In this document: positions 32,453 to 40,947 of the stretch, piece after piece
Position numbering within the stretch: position 1 is the stretch's first letter
Layout: each line of letters begins with the position of its first letter
NCBI RefSeq assembly: GCF_040144835.1
Contig: NZ_CP151632.1
Span: 1,178,001 to 1,242,000 of the forward strand
Reading direction: 5' to 3'
From: Microbacterium sp. LWS13-1.2
GTDB lineage: Bacteria > Actinomycetota > Actinomycetes > Actinomycetales > Microbacteriaceae
Length of the DNA stretch: 64,000 nt
Notes under the pieces: model-generated
What the model saw: only the letters and a program-made list of their open reading frames with translations
What the model was told of the DNA's origin: nothing
Databases searched by the model: none
Made by a program: the position numbers and the translations under genes

Positions 32453-33018
32453 GTCGGATCCTGCGGCGCCGCCTCGCGTCGCCAGTGCCGCGCGATGAGT
32501 GGCAGCTTGATGCCGAGATGGACGGCGATCGCGCCCACGACCACCCACGACAGCCCCCAGTGGGTGCGCGGGAACGAGAAGGGCCATGGATACCACTGGA
32601 ACGTGTTCAAGACGCCCATGACCAGCTGCAGCAGGCTCGCCGATACCAGGATCGCAACGGATCCTCGCTCGACCACGTCGACGAGCGACCGTACCGGCGG
32701 CCAGGCGAAGAGCCGCGGGTACACGACCCAGAGCTTGGCCAGCACGAGGGGCAGCAGCGCGGTTCCCACCGTGACGTGCAGGCCCTGCGTCCACGCGTAG
32801 AGGTCGACGGGGCGCGTGGGCAACGGCAGCCAGTCGAGCGGATGCTGCTGCAGGTGGCTGTACACCCCCGTGAGGAAGCACACCGCGAAGCCGACCCCGA
32901 CCACCCTGCCGAGCACCACCGCGGAGCGCGGCGTGCGCTCCGGCGCGTCGAGAGCGCGACGGATGCCGACAGCACGATGCTCGAGCACAGTGCCGAGCCG
33001 CTGCGTGAACCCCGTCAT
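32449..33018 (-). CDS. Cytochrome b561-like membrane haem protein
   Basis: 189 residues, four predicted membrane segments. Potential haem-ligand histidines occur in SHLQQHP, TQGLHVTVG, THWGLSW and AVHLGIKLPL. First gene of a three-gene minus-strand operon; overlaps the Mo-oxidoreductase start. The probable role is electron transfer between quinol pool and the exported Mo protein, comparable in arrangement to MsrQ with MsrP although the sequence family differs. A TTGACA (33146-33141) lies upstream on this strand but its -10 is weak. Confidence 0.82.
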   Translation of the reverse strand: MTGFTQRLGTVLEHRAVGIRRALDAPERTPRSAVVLGRVVGVGFAVCFLTGVYSHLQQHPLDWLPLPTRPVDLYAWTQGLHVTVGTALLPLVLAKLWVVYPRLFAWPPVRSLVDVVERGSVAILVSASLLQLVMGVLNTFQWYPWPFSFPRTHWGLSWVVVGAIAVHLGIKLPLIARHWRREAAPQDPT

Positions 33019-33155
33019 GCCGCTCAGTGTCCCCCGCAGGCGCGACGCGTGTCCGCAGCATCCGCTTACGAAGCGGAGACAACGCCGTCACTCCGTCACC
33101 GAACCGTAAGGTTCCACCCTGCCGGAGACCGGCATCGTCTTGTCAAGCTGGGGGC

Positions 33156-33983
33156 GTGAGTGAGATCGACGCACAGGGCCCGAGGATCGGCGTGATCGGC
33201 GGATCGGGGCTGTACACGCTCCTGGAGCGATCGCGGACGCTCGAGGTCGCGACCCCCTACGGATCGCCCTCATCGCCGCTGTGGATCGGGACGCTCGGCA
33301 AGGTCGAGGTCGCCTTCCTCCCGCGCCACGGCGCCGAACACGCCATCGCGCCGCACCGTGTGAATTACCGTGCCAACCTGTGGGCGCTGGCATCCGTCGG
33401 CGTCCGAGCGGTGTTCGCGTCCTCCGCCGTCGGAAGCATCACGCCAGACCTGCCCGCGGACACGTTCGCGGTGCCCGATCAGCTCATCGACCGCACCCGC
33501 GGCCGCGCCGACACGTACTTCGACGGCGCCGAAGTGCAGCACCTCGCGTTCGCCGACCCGTTCGATCCCGTGATGCGCGCCGCGCTGTGCGAGGCGCTCA
33601 CCGCGCGCGGCGAGCGCTTCGCGTCGACCGCCACGACCCTCGTCATCCCAGGCCCTCGCTTCTCGACACGAGCCGAATCGCGGGGATGGCGCCTGCTGGG
33701 CGCCGACATCCTGAACATGACCCAATACCCCGAGGCGGCGCTGGCGGCGGAGCTCGGCCTGGGTTACGCCAGCCTCTCGTTCGTGACGGATGCCGATGTC
33801 GGCCACCACTCCGACGACGAGGCGGTGACGGCCGGAGCCGTTTTCGCACGGCTGACGGCCGCGCGAGACCGGTTCACTGGCACGATCGCCGATGCCGTTC
33901 GGCGTCTGCCGGCCGACTTCCGGCCGCGGCAGCTCATCGACCCCGCCGCGGCGGCGCGGGTGCTCGCCCTCCCGGTCGCGTGA
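33156..33983 (+). CDS. 5'-methylthioadenosine / purine nucleoside phosphorylase
   Basis: 275 residues, PNP/MTAP family. Phosphate-binding GVIGGSGLYTLLE, PRHGAEHAIAPHRVNYRANLWAL and the purine/ribose site LLGADILNMTQYPEAALAAELGLGYASL, with SFVTDADVG giving the catalytic Asp region. Phosphorolysis of MTA yields adenine and 5-methylthioribose-1-phosphate. GTG at 33156 is used because similarity begins there. It overlaps the epimerase gene by one base (TGATG). The pairing with an epimerase and nearby GT2/DUF2064 genes matches the mycobacterial pnp-galE3 locus, where MTA is thought to feed a methylthio-pentose. Confidence 0.9.
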   Translation: MSEIDAQGPRIGVIGGSGLYTLLERSRTLEVATPYGSPSSPLWIGTLGKVEVAFLPRHGAEHAIAPHRVNYRANLWALASVGVRAVFASSAVGSITPDLPADTFAVPDQLIDRTRGRADTYFDGAEVQHLAFADPFDPVMRAALCEALTARGERFASTATTLVIPGPRFSTRAESRGWRLLGADILNMTQYPEAALAAELGLGYASLSFVTDADVGHHSDDEAVTAGAVFARLTAARDRFTGTIADAVRRLPADFRPRQLIDPAAAARVLALPVA

Positions 33984-35047
33984 TGACGGAGACGCTGCTC
34001 GTCACCGGCGGTGCCGGGTTCATCGGGACGCACATCGTCGCCCAGGCGATCGCCGCGGGCTGGTGTGTGCGAGTGCTGGACAGCCTTCGCCCCGACGTGC
34101 ATCCCGTCGATGCTGCGGCACCGGCCGGCACGGAGTTCGTGCGCGCCGACATGACGGACGCCGACGCCATGACACCCGCGGTCGAGGGTGCCGACGTCGT
34201 GTGTCACCAGGCCGCGAAAGTGGGGCTCGGCGTGGATCTCGGAGATGCACCGGACTACGTCCGCTCCAACGACCTCGGCACCGCCGTGCTGCTCGCGGCG
34301 ATGGCGCGCGCCGGGGTCGGGCGACTCGTGCTCGCGTCGTCGATGGTGGTCTACGGGGAGGGCAACTACCGCGACCGGCAGGGCCCGATCGCGGCACCGC
34401 CCCGCGACCTCGCCGACCTCGCGGCGGGCAGATTCGAGCCGATCTCGCCGCGCACCGGCGAGGCTCTCGTTCCCGAGCTCATCGACGAGTCCGCACCGCT
34501 CGATCCCCGCAACGTGTACGCGGCGTCGAAGGTCGCGCAGGAGAACCTGGTGCGAGCGTGGGCGCGCGAGACCGGCGGCCACGGCGCGCTGCTGCGCTAC
34601 CACAACGTGTACGGACCCGGGATGCCGCAGGCCACCCCGTATGCGGGCGTGGCCTCGCTCTTCCGCTCGGCGCTCGAGGCGGGCCTGGCGCCCACCGTGC
34701 TCGAAGACGGCGCACAGCGGCGGGACTTCGTGCACGTGTCCGACGTCGCCGCGGCGAACCTCGCGGCGATCGACTGGACCGCCTCCGCCGGCGCGGGCAC
34801 CGCCCGCCCGTTCAACGTCGCGAGCGGCGAAGTGCACACGGTCGGCGAAATGGCCGACGCGCTGGCCGACGCCTTCGGCGGGCCCGCCCCCGTGATCACT
34901 GGCGGCTACCGACTCGGCGACGTACGGCACATCACCGCTTCCTCGCAGCGTCTGCGCGACGAGCTCGGGTGGCGCGCGCGGGTCGGCTTCGCCGACGGCA
35001 TGCGCGAGTTCGCCCGCGCACCGCTGCGCGATCCGGCGGCATCGTGA
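33983..35047 (+). CDS. NAD-dependent sugar epimerase/dehydratase (GalE-like SDR)
   Basis: 354 residues, extended SDR. NAD motif LLVTGGAGFIGTHIV, then CHQAAKVGLGVDL, active-site SSMVVYGEGNY and YAASKVAQENLVRAWA (the YxxxK pair), and the substrate-side GAQRRDFVHVSDVAAANL. Epimerises or modifies a nucleotide-sugar or sugar phosphate. ATG at 33983 overlaps the phosphorylase stop. The last codons and stop lie in the first unit of a 17-bp tandem repeat that links it to the next gene. Confidence 0.9.
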   Translation: MTETLLVTGGAGFIGTHIVAQAIAAGWCVRVLDSLRPDVHPVDAAAPAGTEFVRADMTDADAMTPAVEGADVVCHQAAKVGLGVDLGDAPDYVRSNDLGTAVLLAAMARAGVGRLVLASSMVVYGEGNYRDRQGPIAAPPRDLADLAAGRFEPISPRTGEALVPELIDESAPLDPRNVYAASKVAQENLVRAWARETGGHGALLRYHNVYGPGMPQATPYAGVASLFRSALEAGLAPTVLEDGAQRRDFVHVSDVAAANLAAIDWTASAGAGTARPFNVASGEVHTVGEMADALADAFGGPAPVITGGYRLGDVRHITASSQRLRDELGWRARVGFADGMREFARAPLRDPAAS

Positions 35048-35137
35048 AAGAGGCGGCATCGTGAAAGAGGCGGTATCGTGCGCGAGTCGGCATCGTGCGC
35101 GAGGCTGCATCGTGAGCGAGATCGCATCGTGAGCGAG
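35036..35137 (+). repeat. Six 17-bp tandem units carrying GTG starts and TGA stops
   Basis: Units start at 35036, 35053, 35070, 35087, 35104 and 35121, each with the core ATCGTG. The first two are identical; later ones differ at 2-5 positions. Because 17 is not divisible by 3, successive GTG codons fall in all three frames. Several units give GTGA, which is both a start and, one base on, a stop. The first TGA ends the epimerase. Confidence 0.95.
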
Positions 35138-36490
35138 ACGATCGCGCCCGCGCCCGCGAAGACGCGAACCCGTGAACGCGCGGCCCTCGCCGGGCTCGTC
35201 ACGACGGTGGTGCTCGTGGTCGCGGCCATCGCTGTGCCGGCGCTCACCGGCTGGGACGTCCGCGCGGGCTCCTTCCCTCCGCTGCATTCGATACTCGTAC
35301 TGCGGATCGGCCCGGGCACACCCGCCGCGATGCTCCTCGCCGTGCTGGCGGTGGTCTACGCGCCGCGGGCGATGCACTGGTCGTGGCGGAGGCTTCTGGC
35401 GGTGGTCTACGCCTACGGCGTGGCGTGGATGCTGAGCCTGGCGACCGTCTACGGGCTCGACGGCGTCGGGGCGATCCTCGACCGCACCTCCGAGTATCTG
35501 GGCACGGCCCGCCAGGTCACCGACCTGGGGCAGACACTGCGCATCTACATCGAGCACATCCCTCTCGACAGCGCCGACAACTGGCCGGTGCACATCGCGG
35601 GGCACCCGCCGGGAGCCCTGCTGTTCTTCGTCGCTCTGGTCGCCCTCGGTCTCGGCAGCGCTCTGGCAGCGGGCGCCGTCATCACCGTGATCGCGGGCTC
35701 GACGGCCGTCGCCGTCATGGCGACCGCGCGCCGGCTCGGCGCGGAGACGTACGCCCGGCGCGCAGCGCCGTTCCTCACCGTCGGTCCGGCCGCGATCTGG
35801 ATGAGCGTCTCGGCCGACGCGATGTTCGCGGCGGTCGCTGCCTGGGCGACGCTTCTGCTCGCCGTCGCCGCGACCTCGCGCCGGTTCGTTGCGCAGGCAC
35901 TCGTTGGACTCGTCGCCGGCCTGCTGTACGGATACTGCGTCATGCTCTCGTACGGCCTGCCACTGCTGGGAGTGCTGGCAGTGACGGTGCTGCTGCTGGC
36001 ACGGGCGTGGCGGCCGCTGCCGTTCGCGATCGCGGGCGCTGTGCTCGTGATCGGCGCGTTCGCCCTCGCCGGCTTCGCCTGGTGGGAAGCCTTGCCGGTG
36101 CTGCAGCAGCGGTACTGGGACGGCATCGCGAGCGACCGCCCGGGCGCCTACTGGACATGGGCGAACCTCGCCGCGGTGGCGATCAGCGCGGGGCCGTGGG
36201 TGGGCGCCGGCCTCGGGGTCGCCCTCGTGGACTGGGCGGCTCACGGCACGGACGACGATGCACGTGCGCGCCGCCGGATCGCTCTGCTCGCGACCGCTGG
36301 GCTGGGCATGTGCATCGCGGCCACGCTGTCGCAGATGAGCCGTGCCGAGGTGGAGCGCATCTGGCTGCCGTTCGTGCCGTGGATGCTCCTCGCGACCGCA
36401 TTGCTGCCCGAGCGTTGGCGGCGCACCGGACTCATCGTGCAGGCATCGTTCGCGATCGTCGTGCAGACGCTGTTCTACACACGATGGTAG
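35078..36490 (+). CDS. Polytopic membrane protein, probable GT-C-type glycosyltransferase
   Basis: 470 residues from GTG 35078 (or 453 from GTG 35129; both lie in the 17-bp repeat and are in frame). At least ten predicted membrane segments. A large extracytoplasmic loop after the third segment contains IYIEHIPLDSADNWPVHIAGHPPGALLFF, and a second long loop contains YWDGIASDRPGAYWTWANL, resembling the acidic-loop layout of polyprenyl-phosphate-dependent GT-C enzymes. I prefer 35078 because AAAGAGG lies 7 nt upstream of it; 35129 gives the cleaner N-terminus. The context (GT2, DUF2064, MTA phosphorylase, epimerase) parallels the integral membrane gene of the mycobacterial Rv0535-Rv0541c locus. 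Confidence 0.85.
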   Translation: MRESASCARLHRERDRIVSETIAPAPAKTRTRERAALAGLVTTVVLVVAAIAVPALTGWDVRAGSFPPLHSILVLRIGPGTPAAMLLAVLAVVYAPRAMHWSWRRLLAVVYAYGVAWMLSLATVYGLDGVGAILDRTSEYLGTARQVTDLGQTLRIYIEHIPLDSADNWPVHIAGHPPGALLFFVALVALGLGSALAAGAVITVIAGSTAVAVMATARRLGAETYARRAAPFLTVGPAAIWMSVSADAMFAAVAAWATLLLAVAATSRRFVAQALVGLVAGLLYGYCVMLSYGLPLLGVLAVTVLLLARAWRPLPFAIAGAVLVIGAFALAGFAWWEALPVLQQRYWDGIASDRPGAYWTWANLAAVAISAGPWVGAGLGVALVDWAAHGTDDDARARRRIALLATAGLGMCIAATLSQMSRAEVERIWLPFVPWMLLATALLPERWRRTGLIVQASFAIVVQTLFYTRW

Positions 36491-36568
36491 GCATCAGGTG
36501 CGAAGTCTGCCCGGGGGGCGTACACCTCAGGCGCGACCGCGCGAAACGCTGCACAGCCGGGGAAAAGC

Positions 36569-36598
36569 AGAAGGCCCCCGACGTGACGGGCGCCTTCT
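36569..36598 (-). terminator. Intrinsic terminator of the tRNA-Ala gene
   Basis: Minus-strand hairpin with AGAAGGC and GCCTTCT arms, extended by a G/C-rich inner stem, followed on that strand by GCTTTTC. It lies just 3' of the tRNA. Confidence 0.75.
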
Positions 36599-36600
36599 TG

Positions 36601-36676
36601 TGGTGGACCTGAGGGGAATCGAACCCCTGACCTCCTCGATGCGAACGAGGCGCGCTACCAACTGCGCTACAGGCCC
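36601..36676 (-). tRNA. tRNA-Ala (anticodon CGC)
   Basis: Minus-strand cloverleaf: acceptor GGGCCTG/CAGGTCC, D-arm GCGC/GCGC, anticodon stem CCTCG/CGAGG with loop TTCGCAT (anticodon CGC), T-arm GGGG-TTCGATT-CCCC. Discriminator A at 36604; CCA is encoded at 36601-36603. Confidence 0.95.
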
Positions 36677-36742
36677 GTGAACCTCAGAAACACTATCACG
36701 GTTCGAGGTGCGTCCCGAATCGACGAGGGCCCCGCGGAGGGC

Positions 36743-37768
36743 CTATTCGCCGGCTGCGCGACGGGTGAGAAGCTGCCGCACGTGGGCCTCGATCTCGGCG
36801 TCGTCGACGTACCCCATGCGGGCGTATTCGGAGTCGGCCGAGGCCGTGCGGGCCGTGCGCGCCGTGTCGATCGACGGCGGCTTCTGGGCTTCTGCGCGGG
36901 CCAGCATGGCCTGCTCGAGCGCGGCCTGGCGCAGGGCCGCGCGAGCGGCTTCGGCATCCAGCACGGCTGCGGCACGCGATCCCGCCGACGCCGTGAGCGG
37001 CCGCGGCAGGTCGCGCGGCGCCCAGGCGCGCTGCTCGCGTTCGAGCGCAACATCCTGCAGTACGGCGGCACGGCGCGGCGCGGTATCCGTCTCCCGCGCC
37101 ACGGCACGCGCCGCAACGCGGGACAGGCGATGAAGCGTGATGCTCGACGCCATCACGAGACCGACGCCCAGCCACAGCAGCGTCTGCGCCCCCGCGGTGA
37201 GCGTCTCGAACACGCCCCAGCCGGCGACGGCGAGGCCGCCGAGCCCGACGAGGGTGGCGACAAGACGGAAGGCGCGACGCACGCGCGCGCGGCGCGCAGC
37301 GGGAATCGCCCGCGCGGCGGCCAGTTCGGCGCGTGCGGCCGCCTCGGCCGACGCGCGTTCGGCGCGAGCGCGCTCGAGGTCGACGCGAGCAGCTGCCTCG
37401 GCGGCGACGCGCTCGGTGCGAGCCCGCTCGCGCTCGAGACGTGCAGTGGCCTCGGCCACCTCGCGCTCGGTGCGTGCACGCTCGAGGTCGACCCGCGCCT
37501 CTTCGAGGGCGGCATGCTCGCGCTCGGCGAGCGCGCGCTTCGCGAGCCGCTGCTGTGCGGCCGCGGTGCGGGCGTTCAACTCGAGGCGCACTTCCTCCGG
37601 CGTCTCGCTCGTCTCGGCGAGAACGCGCAGCGCCTGGTTCAGGCGGACGGCGTTGCGCTCTGCCGCGTCGAACTGGCGGCGGCTGTGCCACGTCGGCAGC
37701 AGATAGACGAGCCACAAGCCCACGGCGACGAGAACGATGACTCCCCCGCCCCACACCTGCCCACCCAT
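36743..37768 (-). CDS. Membrane-anchored coiled-coil protein of unknown function
   Basis: 341 residues. An N-terminal membrane segment (about residues 8-25, VIVLVAVGLWLVYLLPTW) is followed by a long Ala/Glu/Arg coiled coil (about 50-155) with many ERA, AAA and LERAR heptad-like repeats, then two further membrane segments (about 163-205) and a charged C-terminus. I do not know its function; similar proteins are found in Microbacteriaceae next to galU/GNAT genes. ATG at 37768 is chosen because TACCGT lies 7 nt upstream (leaderless pattern) while the alternative GTG 9 nt upstream falls inside that -10 box. Follows the GNAT gene on the same strand. Confidence 0.78.
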   Translation of the reverse strand: MGGQVWGGGVIVLVAVGLWLVYLLPTWHSRRQFDAAERNAVRLNQALRVLAETSETPEEVRLELNARTAAAQQRLAKRALAEREHAALEEARVDLERARTEREVAEATARLERERARTERVAAEAAARVDLERARAERASAEAAARAELAAARAIPAARRARVRRAFRLVATLVGLGGLAVAGWGVFETLTAGAQTLLWLGVGLVMASSITLHRLSRVAARAVARETDTAPRRAAVLQDVALEREQRAWAPRDLPRPLTASAGSRAAAVLDAEAARAALRQAALEQAMLARAEAQKPPSIDTARTARTASADSEYARMGYVDDAEIEAHVRQLLTRRAAGE

Positions 37769-37787
37769 GCAGACCACGGTATGCGAC

Positions 37788-37810
37788 GGATGCCGGTCGC
37801 CCCGGCATCC
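37788..37810. repeat. Perfect hairpin built from GGATGCC and GGCATCC
   Basis: GGATGCCGG and CCGGCATCC form a perfect 9-bp stem with a 5-nt loop just upstream of the membrane-protein promoter and downstream of the GNAT gene. No T-run. It could end or stabilise the galU-GNAT transcript. Confidence 0.6.
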
Positions 37811-37890
37811 GCTGGCGTGTCCCTCAACACCAGCCGGCGGCCCGAATCGACGCGCTCACCTGGGAAAGGGCGTCGCGCGACCCGTATCGC

Positions 37891-38520
37891 CTACGCGTGC
37901 AAGCGATCCGTGGGCGGGACGGTCGCGGCGTCCTGGGGCGCCCGGCCCGAGATCCAGCGCTGCAGGACGCCCTCGGGGACGTCCTCCCGCACGAGGGCGA
38001 ACGCGTAGTGGTCGCGCCAGTCGCCGTCGATGTGGATGAACCGGCGGCGGAGCCCTTCGTAGCGGAAGCCCAGCTTCTCGACGACGCGCAGGCTCGCACG
38101 GTTCTCGGGTCGGATGCAGATCTCCATGCGGTGCAGCCGCAACTCGGAGAAGCAGATGTCGGTGGCGAGCGCGACGGCAGTCGGCGTGATGCCCCGGCCC
38201 GCGAACCGCTCGCTCACCCAATAGCCGATCGTGGCCGATGCGAGCGAGCCGCGCGCGATGCCCCAGACGTTCAGCTGGCCCGCGACCTCACCGTCGTACT
38301 CCATGACGAACGGCACGCCGGCGCCGTCGCGATACTGCTGGAGCAGCCGGCGCACACCCATCCGCATGTCGAACGACACCGGCCCATCGGGGCTGGTCGC
38401 CTCCCACGGCCGAAGCCAGCCCCGATTGGACAGCAGTTCGTTCTGCAGCACGCGCGCGTCGCGCTGCTTCACGAGGCGGATCGCCACCGACCCGTGCCGA
38501 CGAGGAGCCGACAGATCCAC
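37891..38520 (-). CDS. RimJ/RimL-type GNAT N-acetyltransferase
   Basis: 209 residues, GNAT fold of the RimJ/L (Acetyltransf_3) group that acetylates N-terminal residues of ribosomal or other proteins. The acetyl-CoA pyrophosphate loop is SERFAGRGITPTAVALATD, followed by LHRMEICIRPENRASLRVVEKLGFRYEG. GTG start at 38520, 23 bp after galU, so the two are probably co-transcribed. A galU-rimJ neighbourhood is common in actinobacteria. Confidence 0.88.
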   Translation of the reverse strand: MDLSAPRRHGSVAIRLVKQRDARVLQNELLSNRGWLRPWEATSPDGPVSFDMRMGVRRLLQQYRDGAGVPFVMEYDGEVAGQLNVWGIARGSLASATIGYWVSERFAGRGITPTAVALATDICFSELRLHRMEICIRPENRASLRVVEKLGFRYEGLRRRFIHIDGDWRDHYAFALVREDVPEGVLQRWISGRAPQDAATVPPTDRLHA

Positions 38521-38543
38521 GTGACTCCCTCGAACGGGCGGCG

Positions 38544-39431
<888 letters not shown>

Positions 39432-39494
39432 CCCCCGAGTCTAGGTGGCACGGACCACCCGGCACGGGCGCACCGACCCGTGTCACGCGCGCCG

Positions 39495-39500
39495 TAGAAT
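39495..39500 (+). promoter_or_regulatory. -10 element for leaderless expression of the cyclo-ligase gene
   Basis: TAGAAT is followed by 7 nt and then ATG 39508, placing the transcription start at the A of the ATG. No SD is present. Confidence 0.6.
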
Positions 39501-39507
39501 CGACTGC

Positions 39508-40104
39508 ATGTCCGACGCCATCGCCGATGCGAAGCGCGCACTGCGCGCCGAGCTGCGCGAGCGCCGCCAGCTGATCACACCGCAGGCGCGCGAATACGCC
39601 GAGGCCGGCGTCCACGCTCAGCTCGACACCCTCGTCGCCGAGCACGGTGCGCGATCGATCTCGTGCTTCCTGTCGACCACCACCGAGCCGGGCACGCGTT
39701 CCTTCGTGACGGATGCCGTGGCCCGCGGCATCCGCGTGCTCCTTCCGGTGACGCGCACCGACGGCCTCCTCGACTGGGCCGTCGCGACCGCCGACGGCGA
39801 TATCGCCGAGGGCATGTTCGGACTCCCCGAGCCGGTCGGCGAGCTGCTCGGACCGATCGCGGTCAACGACGTCGACCTGCTCGTCATCCCGGCGGCCTCG
39901 GTCGACCGCAACGGCATGCGGCTGGGATGGGGCCGCGGCTTCTACGACAAGACCCTCGGATCGATGGAGCGCTGCCCGCCCGTGTACGCCGTCGTCTTCG
40001 ACTCCGAGTTCGTCGACGAGGTTCCGAGCGACGAACTCGACCAGCCCGTGACCGGCGTCGTCACGCCCACGCGCACCATCACCCTCGCGCCCAGCCGGCG
40101 CTGA
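39508..40104 (+). CDS. 5-formyltetrahydrofolate cyclo-ligase
   Basis: 198 residues. ATP-dependent conversion of 5-formyl-THF to 5,10-methenyl-THF. N-terminal KRALRAELRERRQLI is the basic ATP-site region, and the C-terminal signature RLGWGRGFYDKTL binds ATP/folate. First gene of a three-gene operon with a FmdB-type zinc ribbon and mscL, an order conserved in many actinobacteria. Apparently leaderless. Confidence 0.93.
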   Translation: MSDAIADAKRALRAELRERRQLITPQAREYAEAGVHAQLDTLVAEHGARSISCFLSTTTEPGTRSFVTDAVARGIRVLLPVTRTDGLLDWAVATADGDIAEGMFGLPEPVGELLGPIAVNDVDLLVIPAASVDRNGMRLGWGRGFYDKTLGSMERCPPVYAVVFDSEFVDEVPSDELDQPVTGVVTPTRTITLAPSRR

Positions 40105-40121
40105 CACCCACCGAGAGAGCC

Positions 40122-40421
40122 ATGCCCACCTACGCCTACGCCTGCAAGCAGTGCGGCCACCGCTTCGACGCGGTGCAGTCCTTCGCCGACCCCACCCTCA
40201 CCGAATGCCCCGAGTGCGGCGGCGCGCTGCGCAAGGAGTACGGCTCGATCGGCGTGACCTTCAACGGCTCGGGCTTCTACCGCACCGACTCGCGCGCCGG
40301 CGCGAAGAGCGGTGGAGCCCCGGCGACCGGCGGCGCGGATGCGTCGAGTGGCGCCTCCTCGTCGACTTCGACATCATCGAAGTCCGAGGCGAAGGCCTCA
40401 CCCGCGTCGCCCGGATCCTGA
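40122..40421 (+). CDS. FmdB-family zinc-ribbon protein
   Basis: 99 residues. N-terminal zinc ribbon with two CxxC knuckles (YACKQCGHRF and TECPECGGAL, about residues 7-40), a conserved GVTFNGSGFYRTDSR motif, then a Ser/Ala/Gly-rich disordered tail. The family is often annotated as a regulatory protein; the molecular role is unknown. 17 bp after the cyclo-ligase and 43 bp before mscL. Confidence 0.9.
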   Translation: MPTYAYACKQCGHRFDAVQSFADPTLTECPECGGALRKEYGSIGVTFNGSGFYRTDSRAGAKSGGAPATGGADASSGASSSTSTSSKSEAKASPASPGS

Positions 40422-40464
40422 TCGTCCGGAGCCCCCGGCGCGGGCGGACACCCAGGGGGTACGC

Positions 40465-40875
40465 GTGATCAAGGGCTTCAAAGAATTCATCCTGCGCGGC
40501 AACGTCATCGACCTCGCGGTCGCCGTCGTCATCGGCGCGGCGTTCACCGCAGTGGTGAACGCGATCGTGTCGAGCATCATCAATCCGATCATCGCGCTCG
40601 TCTGGAAGCCGGACGAGAACGGCAACATCGGCATCACTGTGAACGGCCTATGGGGACCCGTGACGTTCCCGATCAGCGACCTGATCAACGCCATCATCGC
40701 CTTCTTCGCGGTCGCGATCGTGGTCTACTTCGTGTTCGTGCACCCGATGAATGTGCTCAAGGAGCGGGCAGCCGCCAAGGCCGGCCTCACCGAGGCCGAT
40801 GAGGAGCCGAAGCTGCCGACCGAGCAGGAGATCCTGGTGCAGATCCGCGACATCCTGGAGAAGCAGAAGTCCTGA
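40465..40875 (+). CDS. mscL: Large-conductance mechanosensitive channel MscL
   Basis: 136 residues. Pentameric membrane channel opened by membrane tension under hypo-osmotic shock. N-terminal amphipathic FKEFILRGNVIDLAVAVVIGAAFTAVVNAIVSSIINPII is the classical S1/TM1 signature (gate region). TM2 is LINAIIAFFAVAIVVYFVFV, and the cytoplasmic bundle ends in EQEILVQIRDILEKQ. GTG start with an AGGGGG SD. Confidence 0.96.
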   Translation: MIKGFKEFILRGNVIDLAVAVVIGAAFTAVVNAIVSSIINPIIALVWKPDENGNIGITVNGLWGPVTFPISDLINAIIAFFAVAIVVYFVFVHPMNVLKERAAAKAGLTEADEEPKLPTEQEILVQIRDILEKQKS

Positions 40876-40899
40876 GCGTCTCCGCGGCGCGAAACGCAC

Positions 40900-40940
40900 C
40901 CGGTCGTTGAGCGAGCGAGGAACGAGCGAGACGAAACGCG
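40900..40940 (+). repeat. Intergenic copy of the 41-bp dispersed element
   Basis: Identical over 41 bp to the core of hemL unit 2 (24977-25017). It lies between the convergent mscL and small-protein genes. A further possible decayed relative on the minus strand is near 14350-14390. Confidence 0.9.
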
Positions 40941-40947
40941 GCCGGTT

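Noticed and set aside
30087..33983. Arsenosugar biosynthesis, suggested by DUF2064, a methyltransferase and a nucleoside phosphorylase
   Set aside because: No radical-SAM ArsS, and the methyltransferase lacks the cysteines of ArsM; the mycobacterial MTX-like reading explains the gene set better.
33764..36244. Long minus-strand open frame opposite the epimerase and membrane-protein genes
   Set aside because: Same artefact; no start signal, no family similarity, fully covered by real plus-strand genes.
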